A stretch of DNA of 64,000 nt from AC-32 sp035473395 (GTDB lineage Bacteria; Actinomycetota; Thermoleophilia; Gaiellales; Gaiellaceae): NCBI GenBank assembly GCA_035473395.1, contig DATIOF010000088.1:1-64000 (forward strand), given 5' to 3'. The notes below the pieces were generated by a model. The model did no database searches, was not told the origin of the DNA, and saw only the letters and a program-made list of their open reading frames with translations. The position numbers and the translations under genes are program-made. Below, piece by piece: positions 8,721-16,519 of this stretch; the first letter of the stretch is position 1, and every line of letters begins with the position of its first letter.

Positions 8721-9580
8721 GAGCCCTCCTCCGGCGCGTCGGGGACGGGAACGGGCTCCGGCTCCGCCGCCGGCTCGGGCGGCGCTTCGGCCTCGGGCTC
8801 CGCGGGAGCTTCCGGCTCCGCGGGAGCTTCGGGCTCCGCGGCAGCCTCGGGCTCGGGCTGCGTCTCCTCGGCCGGCGCGGGCTCGAAGTCGGCGGGCTTG
8901 GCGCGCTGCTTGCCCTCCGCGATCGAGTCGCCGAGCGCGTGCACGATCAGGCTGCACGAGCGGATCGCGTCGTCATTGCCCGGGATCACGAAGTCGGCCT
9001 CGTCCGGGTCGCAGTTGGTGTCGACGAGCGCGATCACCGGCATCCCCAGTCGGCGCGCTTCCTTCACGGCGAGCTGCTCCTTGCGCAGGTCGACGATGAA
9101 GATCGCGTCGGGCTGCTTGCGCATGTCCGCGACGCCGCCGAGGTTCGCCTCGAGCTTCTCGAGCTCGGCCTGCATCGAGATCCGCTCCTTGGGCGGCAGC
9201 AGGTCGAGCTGGCCCTCGTCACGCAGCCGCCGCAGCTCGTGCAGGTGCTCGATGCGCTCCGAGATCGTGCGCCAGTTGGTGAGCAGGCCGCCGAGCCAGC
9301 GGTGATTCACATACGGCATACCGGTGCGCTTGGCCTCTTCCGCGACCGAGTCCTGGGCCTGCTTCTTGGTGCCGACGAAGAGCACGGTGCCGCCCCGCTC
9401 GGCGAGGTTGCGGACGAAGCTCTGCGCCTCCTCGAGGCTCTCGAGCGTCTTCTGCAGGTCAATGATGTAGATCCCGCCGCGCTCGCCGAAGATGAAACGC
9501 CGCATCTTCGGGTTCCAGCGGCGCGTCTGGTGGCCGAAATGGACGCCGGCCTCCAGGAGCTCTCGCATGCTGACTGCCAT
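8717..9580 (-). CDS. rpsB: 30S ribosomal protein S2 with Ala/Pro/Glu-rich tail
   Basis: Small-subunit ribosomal protein. Residues 1-230 are canonical (LLEAGVHFGHQTRRWNPKM, FVGTKKQAQ, NHRWLGGLLTNW, DANCDP-like VDTNCDPDEADFVIPGNDDA). The last 50-55 residues are a low-complexity tail made mostly of Ala, Pro and Glu with repeated EAPAEP units, common in high-GC actinobacteria and probably disordered. ATG start preceded by a good GGAAGGA ribosome site. First gene of the translation/lipid operon. Confidence 0.98.
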   Translation of the reverse strand: MAVSMRELLEAGVHFGHQTRRWNPKMRRFIFGERGGIYIIDLQKTLESLEEAQSFVRNLAERGGTVLFVGTKKQAQDSVAEEAKRTGMPYVNHRWLGGLLTNWRTISERIEHLHELRRLRDEGQLDLLPPKERISMQAELEKLEANLGGVADMRKQPDAIFIVDLRKEQLAVKEARRLGMPVIALVDTNCDPDEADFVIPGNDDAIRSCSLIVHALGDSIAEGKQRAKPADFEPAPAEETQPEPEAAAEPEAPAEPEAPAEPEAEAPPEPAAEPEPVPVPDAPEEGS

Positions 9581-9756
9581 GGATCGTTCCTTCCTGGTGG
9601 TTTTGGGTGTAGATCGCCGACGGGAGTCGGGTGGAACCGGCGCACAGACGCCGGCACCGCCACCCGCCCGGATCGCCGGGTTGGGGACGAAAACGTTCGG
9701 AAAGTGTAGCGATCGCTCAGGTTTGGCCCTTTGCGGTCGATCACATCACCAGCGTC
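9581..9756 (-). promoter_or_regulatory. rpsB leader and divergent promoter region
   Basis: A 176-base noncoding stretch upstream of rpsB and of the divergent GGDEF gene. For rpsB I see a possible -10 (TACACT, read leftward, 9708-9703) without a convincing -35; this would give a leader of about 115 bases. The leader contains a perfect 6-base hairpin CCGGCG/CGCCGG (9637-9654) and a GGAAGGA ribosome site. A regulatory leader fits the known autoregulation of rpsB-tsf in other bacteria, but this is inference. Confidence 0.4.
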
Positions 9757-10704
9757 GTGGAAAACCGTCCGTCCCCACCTGCCTTGGAGGAGTTGGCCGC
9801 CGAGATCGAGGCCTCGGCCTGGGAGCTCGCGCTCGCAGTCGTCGAGGAAGGCCTGGTCGACGACCAGATACCGGCGTTGCAGCGGCTCGGTCGTCTCGGT
9901 CAGCTCGGCGACATGCCCACCTTCATCTGCGAGCTCTCGCGGGAGCTCGTCGATCCGCAGCCGGAGCGGATGCGCCGCGGCAGTCCGCTCGCCGCCCAGG
10001 TGCGTGAGCATGCCCGCCAGCGCGAGGCGCTCGGCTTCGACCCACGCGGGATCGTGACCGAGTTCCTGCTCCTGCGACGCGTTCTCTGGTCGTTCGTCGC
10101 CCGGCGCTCGACGGAGCTCGGTCCCGGCGAGATGCTCGCCGTCGAGGAGCGCCTGAACGCGACGATCGACCGGCTGGTGACGGAGTGCGTGGTCGCGTAC
10201 TTCGACCGCGCGACCTCCGAGCTCGCCTACCAAGCCCGGCACGACCAGCTGACGGGACTGCTGCGCCACCAGGCGTTCGTCCACGAGCTGGAGCTCGAGC
10301 TGGAGCGCGCGACCCGGTACGGCCACGGCCTTTCGCTCGTCTTTCTCGACCTCGACTGCTTCAAGGAGATCAACGACACGCTCGGCCACCCCGCCGGCGA
10401 CCAGGTCCTGCAGCGGCTCGGCAGGCTCCTGCGCGAGTCCCTGCGCGGCTCCGACCTGGCCGGGCGGATGGGCGGCGACGAGTTCGCCGCGTACCTCGTC
10501 GAGGCCGCCGACGAGGCCGGCTCGCTGTTGATCGCCCGCTTGAACGAACGCGTGCACGAGCTGTTCGCCAACGACGAGCTGCCGGTCGCGTGCTCCTTCA
10601 GCGCCGGAACCGCTCACTTCCCGGTCGAGGCTGCCGACGCCGACGCGCTCTTCCGGCTGGCCGACCGTCGGCTCTACGAGTCGAAGCGCGCCAGCGCGGC
10701 CTGA
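9757..10704 (+). CDS. GGDEF diguanylate cyclase with N-terminal helical domain
   Basis: Predicted cyclic-di-GMP synthase. The C-terminal half has DQLTGLLRHQAF, VFLDLDCFKEINDTLGH and the intact active-site MGGDEFAAY. The N-terminal 150 residues are helical, without membrane segments or Cys-rich motifs, and resemble sensor or RsbRD-like helical bundles; the input signal is unknown. The start is uncertain: I use GTG at 9757, before VENRPSPPALEEL. An ATG at 9631 is also open but would add an Arg/His/Pro-rich segment lying over the rpsB leader. The 3' end overlaps the convergent rluD by 31 bases. Confidence 0.85.
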   Translation: MENRPSPPALEELAAEIEASAWELALAVVEEGLVDDQIPALQRLGRLGQLGDMPTFICELSRELVDPQPERMRRGSPLAAQVREHARQREALGFDPRGIVTEFLLLRRVLWSFVARRSTELGPGEMLAVEERLNATIDRLVTECVVAYFDRATSELAYQARHDQLTGLLRHQAFVHELELELERATRYGHGLSLVFLDLDCFKEINDTLGHPAGDQVLQRLGRLLRESLRGSDLAGRMGGDEFAAYLVEAADEAGSLLIARLNERVHELFANDELPVACSFSAGTAHFPVEAADADALFRLADRRLYESKRASAA

Positions 10705-11561
10705 AGGTCGGCCGGTAGCGGCGACTCCACCTCGACGCGCTCGCCGCTGAGCGGATGCGGGAACGCGAGCCGCCAGGCATGCAGGAACTGGCGCTTGAGC
10801 CGCTCGTCGGGGACGCCGTAGACCGGGTCGCCCACGACCGGAAGCCCGATCGCCGCCAGGTGGACACGGATCTGGTGTGTACGGCCGGTCTCGAGCCGGA
10901 CGTCGAGCAGCGCGTGCCGGTCGAGCAATCGTTCGACCTCGAAGTGCGTGATCGCCTCGCGCGGAGTGTCGGTGTCGAGCGAGTGGCGCGTCGGCTCGCG
11001 CCGGTCGCGGCCGATCGGCGCCTCGATTCGTCCGGTCCAGGAGCGCGGCCGCCCGCGGACGAGCGCCTTGTAGCGCCGCTCGAGCTCCCGCGCTCGCACC
11101 AGCTCCTGCAGCTTCACGTAGGCGTCCTCGCTGCGGGCGACGACGAGCAGGCCCGAGGTGTCGCGGTCGAGCCGGTGGACGATGCCCGGCCGCTCTTCGT
11201 CCTCCCCACCCGCGGCCAGGCCGACGAGCCCGTGCACGAGTGTGCCGCTCGCGTGGCCCGGCGACGGATGGACGACGACGCCGGCCGGCTTGTCGACGAC
11301 CAGGAGGTGCTCGTCCTCCCAGGCGATTCCGAGCGGCACGTCTTCGCGCTCGAGCTCGTGGGAAACGGGCTCCGGAACGGTCAGCTCCACCTGCTCCCCA
11401 CCCTCGAGCCGGAACGACTTCGGCCGGCGCTCGCCGTCCACGACCGCCGCGCCGTCCTCCACGAGCCGCTCGGCCGCGGCGCGCGAGCCCACCGCCGGCA
11501 GCGAGGCGAGGAAGCGATCGAGCCGCTCCCCTGCGGCCTCGGCGGGAACGGAGACTCTCAG
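10674..11561 (-). CDS. rluD: Large-subunit pseudouridine synthase, probable CTG start
   Basis: RluA-family enzyme that isomerises uridines in 23S rRNA. An N-terminal S4 RNA-binding domain (GERLDRFLASLPAVGSRAAAERLVEDGAVV-like, about 11-42) is followed by the catalytic HRLDRDTSG (129-137, Asp132) and GRTHQIRVHLA. No ATG, GTG or TTG can start the S4 domain. The fitting codon is CTG at 11561-11559, which overlaps the lspA stop as CTGA, just as other pairs here overlap by GTGA or TTGA. 295 aa. lspA-rluD adjacency is widespread. Confidence 0.92.
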   Translation of the reverse strand: MRVSVPAEAAGERLDRFLASLPAVGSRAAAERLVEDGAAVVDGERRPKSFRLEGGEQVELTVPEPVSHELEREDVPLGIAWEDEHLLVVDKPAGVVVHPSPGHASGTLVHGLVGLAAGGEDEERPGIVHRLDRDTSGLLVVARSEDAYVKLQELVRARELERRYKALVRGRPRSWTGRIEAPIGRDRREPTRHSLDTDTPREAITHFEVERLLDRHALLDVRLETGRTHQIRVHLAAIGLPVVGDPVYGVPDERLKRQFLHAWRLAFPHPLSGERVEVESPLPADLQAALARFDS

Positions 11562-12103
11562 CGTGTCTCGCCGCTCAGCAACGCGAGGAACAGGATCGCG
11601 ACGCCGACGACGATGAAGCTGTCTGCGAGGTTGAAGGCCGGCCAGTACTTGAGGTCGAGGAAGTCCGTCACGTGCCCGAGCCGGATGCGGTCGATCAGGT
11701 TCGAAGTAGAGCCGCCGATCAGCAGGCCGAGCGCGACCGGCAAGACCGGGTGCCGCGCGCCCGACCGCGCGAAGTAGACGAGCATCCAGCCGACCGCGAG
11801 CGCCGTCAGCGCGGTCACCACGGGCGTCGCGCTCGAGAAGAGCCCGAAGGCGATGCCGGAGTTCTGGACGTGGTGGATCGCGAAGGGCCCGAGCACGTGC
11901 AGCGACTCGTCGAAGGCGAGCTGCGTCGAGACGATCAGCTTCGTCAGCTGGTCGGCCGCGATCGCGGCAAGCACGACCGCTCCGAGGCCGGCCCATTGAG
12001 GGGCACGCGCCGCGAGCGAGCGCTCGGCGACGGAGACCGGCGTCAGCGCGTCCGTGCTGGAGCCGACGCGGACGTCGTAGGTCCGCGGCGCGGACTCGTT
12101 CAA
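11558..12103 (-). CDS. lspA: Lipoprotein signal peptidase
   Basis: Aspartic membrane protease that removes signal peptides from prolipoproteins. Four hydrophobic helices; catalytic motifs NLIDRIRLGHVTDFLDL and FNLADSF carry the two active-site Asp, and the conserved QNSGIAFGLF is present. An N-terminal hydrophilic tail of about 30 residues precedes helix 1. Start TTG at 12103, behind an AAGGAGGAG ribosome site and overlapping the upstream stop as TTGA; the longer open frame starts inside the neighbour. 181 aa. A client lipoprotein lies at 33720-34160. Confidence 0.95.
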   Translation of the reverse strand: MNESAPRTYDVRVGSSTDALTPVSVAERSLAARAPQWAGLGAVVLAAIAADQLTKLIVSTQLAFDESLHVLGPFAIHHVQNSGIAFGLFSSATPVVTALTALAVGWMLVYFARSGARHPVLPVALGLLIGGSTSNLIDRIRLGHVTDFLDLKYWPAFNLADSFIVVGVAILFLALLSGETR

Positions 12104-12468
12104 CTCCGCTCCTCCTTGCGCTTGCAGTCGATGCACTGGGTCGTCCACGGCACCGCCTCGAGCCGCTCCTCCCCGATGGCCTCACCGCGTGTGCTGCAGA
12201 TGCCGTAGGCGCCCTCCTCGATGCGCTTCAGGGCCGCGTCGATCGCGTCGAGCATCCGCTCCTCGTTGTCCTCGAGCGTCGCATCGAGCTCGCGGTCGTA
12301 GGTCGAGGTGGCGTCGTCGGCGAGGTGGTTGTCGCTCTGGATCTCCTCGCGCTCGTCCTGGAGCAGGCCTTGGTCGTCCTTCTTCAGATACTCGAGCGCG
12401 TCCTGCACGCGCTTGCGCTCCTCGAGAAGCCGGTCGCGGAAATGGTCGAGATCGAGGGCCGCGCTCAC
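12100..12468 (-). CDS. DksA/TraR-family protein with incomplete zinc finger
   Basis: Small regulator of the DksA/TraR type, which can bind the RNA polymerase secondary channel. 122 aa: an N-terminal coiled-coil region (FRDRLLEERKRVQDALEYLKKD) and a C-terminal finger. The finger reads CSTR...RLEAVPWTTQCIDC, so one of the usual four Cys is Arg. GTG start at 12468; the frame extends upstream only as shadow. The position between divIVA and lspA matches related clusters in Gram-positive bacteria. Whether it binds zinc is uncertain. Confidence 0.88.
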   Translation of the reverse strand: MSAALDLDHFRDRLLEERKRVQDALEYLKKDDQGLLQDEREEIQSDNHLADDATSTYDRELDATLEDNEERMLDAIDAALKRIEEGAYGICSTRGEAIGEERLEAVPWTTQCIDCKRKEERS

Positions 12469-12499
12469 TGCGACCCAGTATAGGTTCGGGGACTCGGGG

Positions 12500-12928
12500 T
12501 CAGGCGGCCTGCGCGTCGCCCTCTGCGTCCTCGACCGCGTCGAGGGCGGCTTCCAGCAGCGCGCGCACCTTGCGCGCGTCGGCGAGCAGCCGCGCACGCT
12601 CGGCGGCCGCTGCACGCGTGACTTCTCGCGCTTCGGCGTGTGCCTCGCCGACGACCAGCTCGGCCTCGCGCTTCGCCTGGTCCTTCAGCTCGTGGGCGGA
12701 TTTCTCGGCCGAGACGAGTGTCGTGCGCAGCAGCGACTCGAGGTCGCGGTGACGCGAGAGCTCGCCCTCGAGCTGCTCGATCTTGTCGGCGTAGTCGGCG
12801 CGCTGCCGCCAGACCTCCTCGAACGAGTCGGCGATCTCGAGGATCAGCTCGTCGACGGGCCCGCGACGGTAGCCGAGCAGGCCCCGCTTGAGGCGTATGT
12901 GGTGAAGCTCCACCGGCGTGATGGTCAT
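12500..12928 (-). CDS. divIVA: DivIVA-domain protein
   Basis: Coiled-coil protein that marks negatively curved membrane at poles and septum. The N-terminal domain has the expected TPVELHHIRLKRGLLGYRRGPVDELILEI, then a long coiled coil with Ala/Glu/Arg-rich heptads to the end. 142 aa. ATG chosen because it follows TGAGGAGG by a normal distance; the 14 extra upstream residues lie over the yggT end. Cluster sepF-yggT-divIVA is the usual division neighbourhood. Confidence 0.93.
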   Translation of the reverse strand: MTITPVELHHIRLKRGLLGYRRGPVDELILEIADSFEEVWRQRADYADKIEQLEGELSRHRDLESLLRTTLVSAEKSAHELKDQAKREAELVVGEAHAEAREVTRAAAAERARLLADARKVRALLEAALDAVEDAEGDAQAA

Positions 12929-12938
12929 GACGTCCTCC

Positions 12939-13241
12939 TCAGGAGTAGTGGGCGAAGAGCGCGTCGACAACGCGCATCAGCGCGACCAACGCGAGCAGGG
13001 CCACGACCGGCGAGAGATCGAGCGGGCCGAACGGCGGCAGGATCCGCCGGAAGATCCGCAGGTACGGCTCGCAGACGTCCCGCAGGAACTCCGTCACCCG
13101 CCGCACCCAGACCGTGTACGGCAGCCGCACCCACGAGAGGAGCACGTACACGAACAGCAGCAGGATGTAGACCCACAGGAACGTGTCGATCAGCGTGTTC
13201 GCCGTCGAGGCGGCGTCAGCGAGCAGCGCAAGCGTGGCCAT
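12939..13241 (-). CDS. YggT-family membrane protein
   Basis: 100-residue integral membrane protein with two hydrophobic helices (about 17-40 and 75-97) separated by a basic, proline-containing loop that includes EPYLRIFRRILPPFGPLDLSP, the family hallmark. YggT proteins sit next to sepF and divIVA in many bacteria and have been linked to osmotic stress and division, with no settled biochemical role. ATG start; a 39-base gap separates it from sepF. Confidence 0.93.
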   Translation of the reverse strand: MATLALLADAASTANTLIDTFLWVYILLLFVYVLLSWVRLPYTVWVRRVTEFLRDVCEPYLRIFRRILPPFGPLDLSPVVALLALVALMRVVDALFAHYS

Positions 13242-13280
13242 CAGACCTGAGTTCGGGTCGGCACGCGCGAATCCTGGCCG

Positions 13281-13847
13281 TTAGGCCTGGTTGAAAAACC
13301 CGCGCTCCAACAGGCGTGCTCGTTCCTCGGCCGAGACCTGCACGTTGCGCGGCGTGAGCAAGAAGACCTTGTCGGCGACGCGCTGCATGCCGCCGTCGAG
13401 GGCGTAGGTGAGGCCGCTCGTGAAGTCGATCAGGCGCTTCGACAGCTCCGAGTCGGCTCCCTGGAGGTTGAGGATCACCGGGATCCCGTCCTTGAACTTG
13501 TCCGCGATCTGTTGCGCGTCGTTGAAGCTGCGCGGCACGACGAGATGCACCTGCACCGACGGGATCGCGCCGATCGGCCCGGGCGACGGGGCGGCCTGCG
13601 CGGAGCGGCGGTTGTTCCGCGGGCGCAGCACGGCCGTGGCCGGCGCGGCCTCCTCGGGATCCGGGTCGGTCCAGTCGTCGAAATCGCGCTGGCGGCCCCT
13701 CGGCGTGAGCCGGCGGACGTTCGGGCGCTCGCTATAGGTGCGCTCGAGGTCCTCCTCGGTCAGGTACCCGTCCTCGTCCCACTCGTCGTCCTCCTCGGCG
13801 ATCCCGAAGTAGACGAGCGTGCGGTTCCAAACGTCTGCAAATCCCAT
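13281..13847 (-). CDS. sepF: Cell division protein SepF
   Basis: FtsZ-binding protein that tethers and organises the Z ring at the membrane. N-terminal amphipathic segment MGFADVWNRTLVYFGI, an acidic linker of about 80 residues, then the SepF core (about 95-175) with VHLVVPRSFNDAQQIADKFKDGIPVI, the LSKRLIDFTSGLTYALDGGM stretch and KVFLLTP. 188 aa. ATG 12 bases downstream of the yggS stop. No other ftsZ-cluster genes except murA are in the window. Confidence 0.96.
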   Translation of the reverse strand: MGFADVWNRTLVYFGIAEEDDEWDEDGYLTEEDLERTYSERPNVRRLTPRGRQRDFDDWTDPDPEEAAPATAVLRPRNNRRSAQAAPSPGPIGAIPSVQVHLVVPRSFNDAQQIADKFKDGIPVILNLQGADSELSKRLIDFTSGLTYALDGGMQRVADKVFLLTPRNVQVSAEERARLLERGFFNQA

Positions 13848-13859
13848 GATTTCCGGATG

Positions 13860-14459
13860 TTACCCCTCGTACAGAACGGATCCCAGCCGGACCATGGTCG
13901 CCCCTTCGTCGGCTGCCACGCGGTAGTCCTGGCTCGTACCCATCGACAGCTCGCGCAGGCCGTGACGCTCCGCCAGCTCGCGCAGGCGGCGGAAGTACGG
14001 GCGTGACCCCTCGGGGTCGTTCGTGGCCGGCGGCATCGTCATCAGGCCGACCACGTTTCCGTAGACGGACAGAAAGTCCTCCAGCTCGGGCTCCGGGATC
14101 CCCGACTTCGTCTCCTCGCCCGAGAGGTTGACCTCGACGAGGGCGGGGATCGTCAGCCGCTTCGCCGCCGATTCGCTCGCGAGCGAGTGGCAGAGCTCGC
14201 AGAGCTCGTTGACGGTCGCCGCCTTCCGGCTCTGTAGGTGGCCGATGAAGTGCCAGCGGAAGGCGCCGCCGTGCAGGGCGTGCTTGGCGACCAGGTCCTG
14301 CGCGCGGTTCTCGCCGACGACCTCGATCCCGGCCTCCGCGAGCGCGCCGAGGTCCTCGGCTGCGACGTACTTGATCGCGGCGACGATCGTGACCCCGGGC
14401 CCCAGCTCGGCGAGGATGCGCTCGTAGTTCGCGCGGACGGTCTCAGGCGATAAGGCCAA
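13860..14459 (-). CDS. yggS: YggS-family pyridoxal phosphate homeostasis protein
   Basis: PLP-binding TIM-barrel protein with no known catalysis, thought to buffer PLP. The PLP lysine lies in VAAIKYV (K29). GENRAQDLVAKH, WHFIGHLQSRK, LVEVNLSGEETKSG and LSMGTSQDYRVAADEGATMVRLGSVLYG-type motifs are present. 199 aa. Start TTG at 14459, overlapping the end of pgeF by 17 bases; no ATG or GTG gives a fuller N-terminus. The yggS-sepF-yggT order is conserved in Gram-positive bacteria. Confidence 0.94.
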   Translation of the reverse strand: MALSPETVRANYERILAELGPGVTIVAAIKYVAAEDLGALAEAGIEVVGENRAQDLVAKHALHGGAFRWHFIGHLQSRKAATVNELCELCHSLASESAAKRLTIPALVEVNLSGEETKSGIPEPELEDFLSVYGNVVGLMTMPPATNDPEGSRPYFRRLRELAERHGLRELSMGTSQDYRVAADEGATMVRLGSVLYEG

Positions 14460-15147
14460 TGACTCCCTGCCGCCCCGTCACGCCCTCGTCTCGGCGATGC
14501 GAGAAGAAGCGGTCCGGCGCGCACGCCGTGCAGAGGTCGACGCGGTCGACGCGCACGCAGCCGGCCGCGCGCAACGAGCGCTCGGCGGCGCTCCAGAGGT
14601 CGAGCTTCCCGTCGCGCACCAGCCCGAGCCCGAAGGCCCGGCGAAACTGCGCGGCCACCTCCTCCCCCACCTCGTAGCAGCACGGCCCGATTCCCGGCCC
14701 GACGATCGCCGAGACGAGCCCGCCGCCGAGCGCCTGCACGCCTGACGACGCGATCCCACCGAGCAAGCCGCGCCACCCGGCGTGCAGGACCGCGAGCGCC
14801 GGCGTGCCCCCGTTCGCCCGTGCGAGCGCAATCGGGAGGCAGTCGGCCGCCAGCGCCAGGAGCGGCAGCCCGCGTTCGTCCGTCCAGAGCCCGTCGCCGC
14901 GCTCGCCGCGCGAGCCGGCCTTGCCGCGGAGCACGTCGGTCGAGTGGTGCTGGTAGTTCATCGCCAGCGCGTCCGGGTCGGCACCGACTTCCGCGCATAG
15001 GCGCCGGCGGTTCTCGTCCACCCGCTCGGGCTCGTCGGCGGTCGCGCGGCCGAGGTTCAGCGAGGCGAACGGGCCTTCGCTGACGCCGCCTGCTCGCGTC
15101 GAGAAGACGACCTCGTACGGGCCGGGAGCGTCCTCCCAGCGGATCAC
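14443..15147 (-). CDS. pgeF: Laccase-domain peptidoglycan editing factor / purine nucleoside phosphorylase
   Basis: YfiH/YlmD-family protein. Members act as purine nucleoside phosphorylases and in E. coli limit misincorporation of L-Ser into peptidoglycan. The zinc ligands are recognisable in YQHHSTDVL, LAADCLPIAL and VLHAGWRGLLGGI. FSTRAGGVSEGPFASLNLG and the C-terminal CTACAPDRFFSHRRD are also typical. 234 aa. GTG start overlapping the cca stop as GTGA. Adjacent to yggS as in many Firmicutes and actinobacteria. Confidence 0.93.
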   Translation of the reverse strand: MIRWEDAPGPYEVVFSTRAGGVSEGPFASLNLGRATADEPERVDENRRRLCAEVGADPDALAMNYQHHSTDVLRGKAGSRGERGDGLWTDERGLPLLALAADCLPIALARANGGTPALAVLHAGWRGLLGGIASSGVQALGGGLVSAIVGPGIGPCCYEVGEEVAAQFRRAFGLGLVRDGKLDLWSAAERSLRAAGCVRVDRVDLCTACAPDRFFSHRRDEGVTGRQGVIGLIA

Positions 15148-16382
15148 TGGGCGATCAGCTCCATCGCCGCAGCGAGCTCCGACTCGCGGCCAGCGAGCTC
15201 GCCGTTCAGCTTCCGCCGGCGCAGCTCCGCCAGCACCTCTCCAACCCGCGGCGACTCGGCGAGGCCCAGCTCGGCCAGGTCGGTTCCGTCGACCTCGAGC
15301 CGCACGTCGCGGAGCCGCTCGAAGTAGTCGCGCAGCGCCGCGGAGTCCTCGAGCCCCAGCGCGAAGAGCGCCGCGTCGGGCGGGTACGGCTCCGCGAGCG
15401 CGACGACCTCGGCGGGCTCGCGTGGCTTGCGCAACTGCTCGGCCAGTTCGGGCCCTGCCGTGATCGCCGCCGCGATCGCCTGCGCGTCCTGCCGTCGCAC
15501 CTTCAGGCCGTCGAGCCAGGCGCGCGGCTCGGCGACCCCGCGCGCAAGGGCGGCCAGGCCGAGACGCCACGACGGGATGCCGAGCCCGTAGCCGTCGCGC
15601 AGCTCCCGCAGTCGGTCGAACAGCACGCGCGCCTCGTCGTTCGCGACGAGGTCGGGCCGAATCGCCCGATCCGCGCCGAGCTCCGCTAGACGGTCGAACG
15701 ACCGGTCGGCCCGAGGCTCGTCGAGCAGTAGGACGAGCTCGTCGCGCAAGCGCGCGGGTGAGAGCCGGCCGACGAGCCCGGAGCCGGCGGCCTCGCGGGC
15801 GAGCCCGGCCGTGTGCTCGTCCAGCTCGAAGCCGTAGCGGCTCGCGTAGCGAATGGCCCGGAAGAGGCGCGTCGGGTCGTCGATGAACGAGCCGTCGTGG
15901 AGCACGCGGATCGTCCTCGCCTCGAGGTCGCGCCTGCCCTCGTAGGGGTCGACCAGCTGCCCGGCGGCGTCGCCCGTCAGCCCGACGGCCATGGCGTTGA
16001 TCGTGAAGTCGCGCCGGAAGAGATCGTCCTGGATCGTCGAGGGCTCGACGCTCGGGAGCGCGGCCGGCGACTCGTAGCGCTCGCTGCGGGCCGTGACCAC
16101 ATCGACGTGGTCGCCCTCTCCGTACTCGACGACGGCCGTGCCGAAGGCGTCGTGGGGCCGCACGCTGCCGGCCAGCTTCTGCGCGAGCGCCTGCGCGAAC
16201 TCCTGTCCGTCGCCCTCGACGGCGAGGTCGACGTCGAAGCCCGGCTCGCCGAGCAGGATGTCCCGAACCGTGCCGCCGACGAGGTAGATCCCGCTCGCGC
16301 GTCCGACGGCCGAGACCGCGTCGAGCACGGGCCGCAGCCGCTCGTCGCGGCTCAGGGCGTCAGCGATCCGGTCCGCTCCCAT
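15144..16382 (-). CDS. CCA-adding enzyme / poly(A) polymerase family nucleotidyltransferase
   Basis: Class II nucleotidyltransferase that adds or repairs CCA on tRNA 3' ends, or a related poly(A) polymerase. The head has LVGGTVRDILLGEPGFDVDLAVEG with the two catalytic Asp, then RRDFTINAMAV, DPYEGRRDLEARTIRVLHDGSFIDDPTRLFRAIRYASRYGFELD. The C-terminal half is helical and weakly conserved and no HD motif is evident. 412 aa. ATG at 16382; the upstream open frame crosses the intergenic region and is rejected. Start of the cca-pgeF-yggS-sepF chain. Confidence 0.9.
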   Translation of the reverse strand: MGADRIADALSRDERLRPVLDAVSAVGRASGIYLVGGTVRDILLGEPGFDVDLAVEGDGQEFAQALAQKLAGSVRPHDAFGTAVVEYGEGDHVDVVTARSERYESPAALPSVEPSTIQDDLFRRDFTINAMAVGLTGDAAGQLVDPYEGRRDLEARTIRVLHDGSFIDDPTRLFRAIRYASRYGFELDEHTAGLAREAAGSGLVGRLSPARLRDELVLLLDEPRADRSFDRLAELGADRAIRPDLVANDEARVLFDRLRELRDGYGLGIPSWRLGLAALARGVAEPRAWLDGLKVRRQDAQAIAAAITAGPELAEQLRKPREPAEVVALAEPYPPDAALFALGLEDSAALRDYFERLRDVRLEVDGTDLAELGLAESPRVGEVLAELRRRKLNGELAGRESELAAAMELIAQ

Positions 16383-16437
16383 CCGCCCATTCTGCCGCCG
16401 GCCTGGGGACAAAGCGGCGCACTCTCGACGCGCTCCG

Positions 16438-16500
16438 GTCACTGACACGTGCGAAGTTCCGGCATACGATCGCCTTGGGGAGGAGGCCGGGCGAACCGTA
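16438..16500 (+). promoter_or_regulatory. Promoter-like repeat A with conserved leader
   Basis: Read rightward: -35-like CTGACA (16442-16447), 17-base spacer, -10-like TACGAT (16465-16470), then a 24-base GC-rich leader (16477-16500) that is identical in copy B at 49435-49458. Copy C at 23975 shares the -35, spacer length and -10 pattern. It points away from cca, into the 3' end of the convergent ridA. Read leftward it is simply the region upstream of cca, so a role as the cca promoter region is the alternative. Confidence 0.5.
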
Positions 16501-16519
16501 CTCAGACCCCGTCGGCGGT

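Noticed and set aside
8750..8880. Short repeats in the rpsB tail as a DNA repeat
   Set aside because: They are codon-level repeats of an Ala/Pro/Glu tail, not a mobile or structural repeat.
9631..9756. Upstream ATG for the GGDEF gene
   Set aside because: Adds an Arg/His/Pro-rich stretch lying over the rpsB leader; no family similarity. Not fully excluded.
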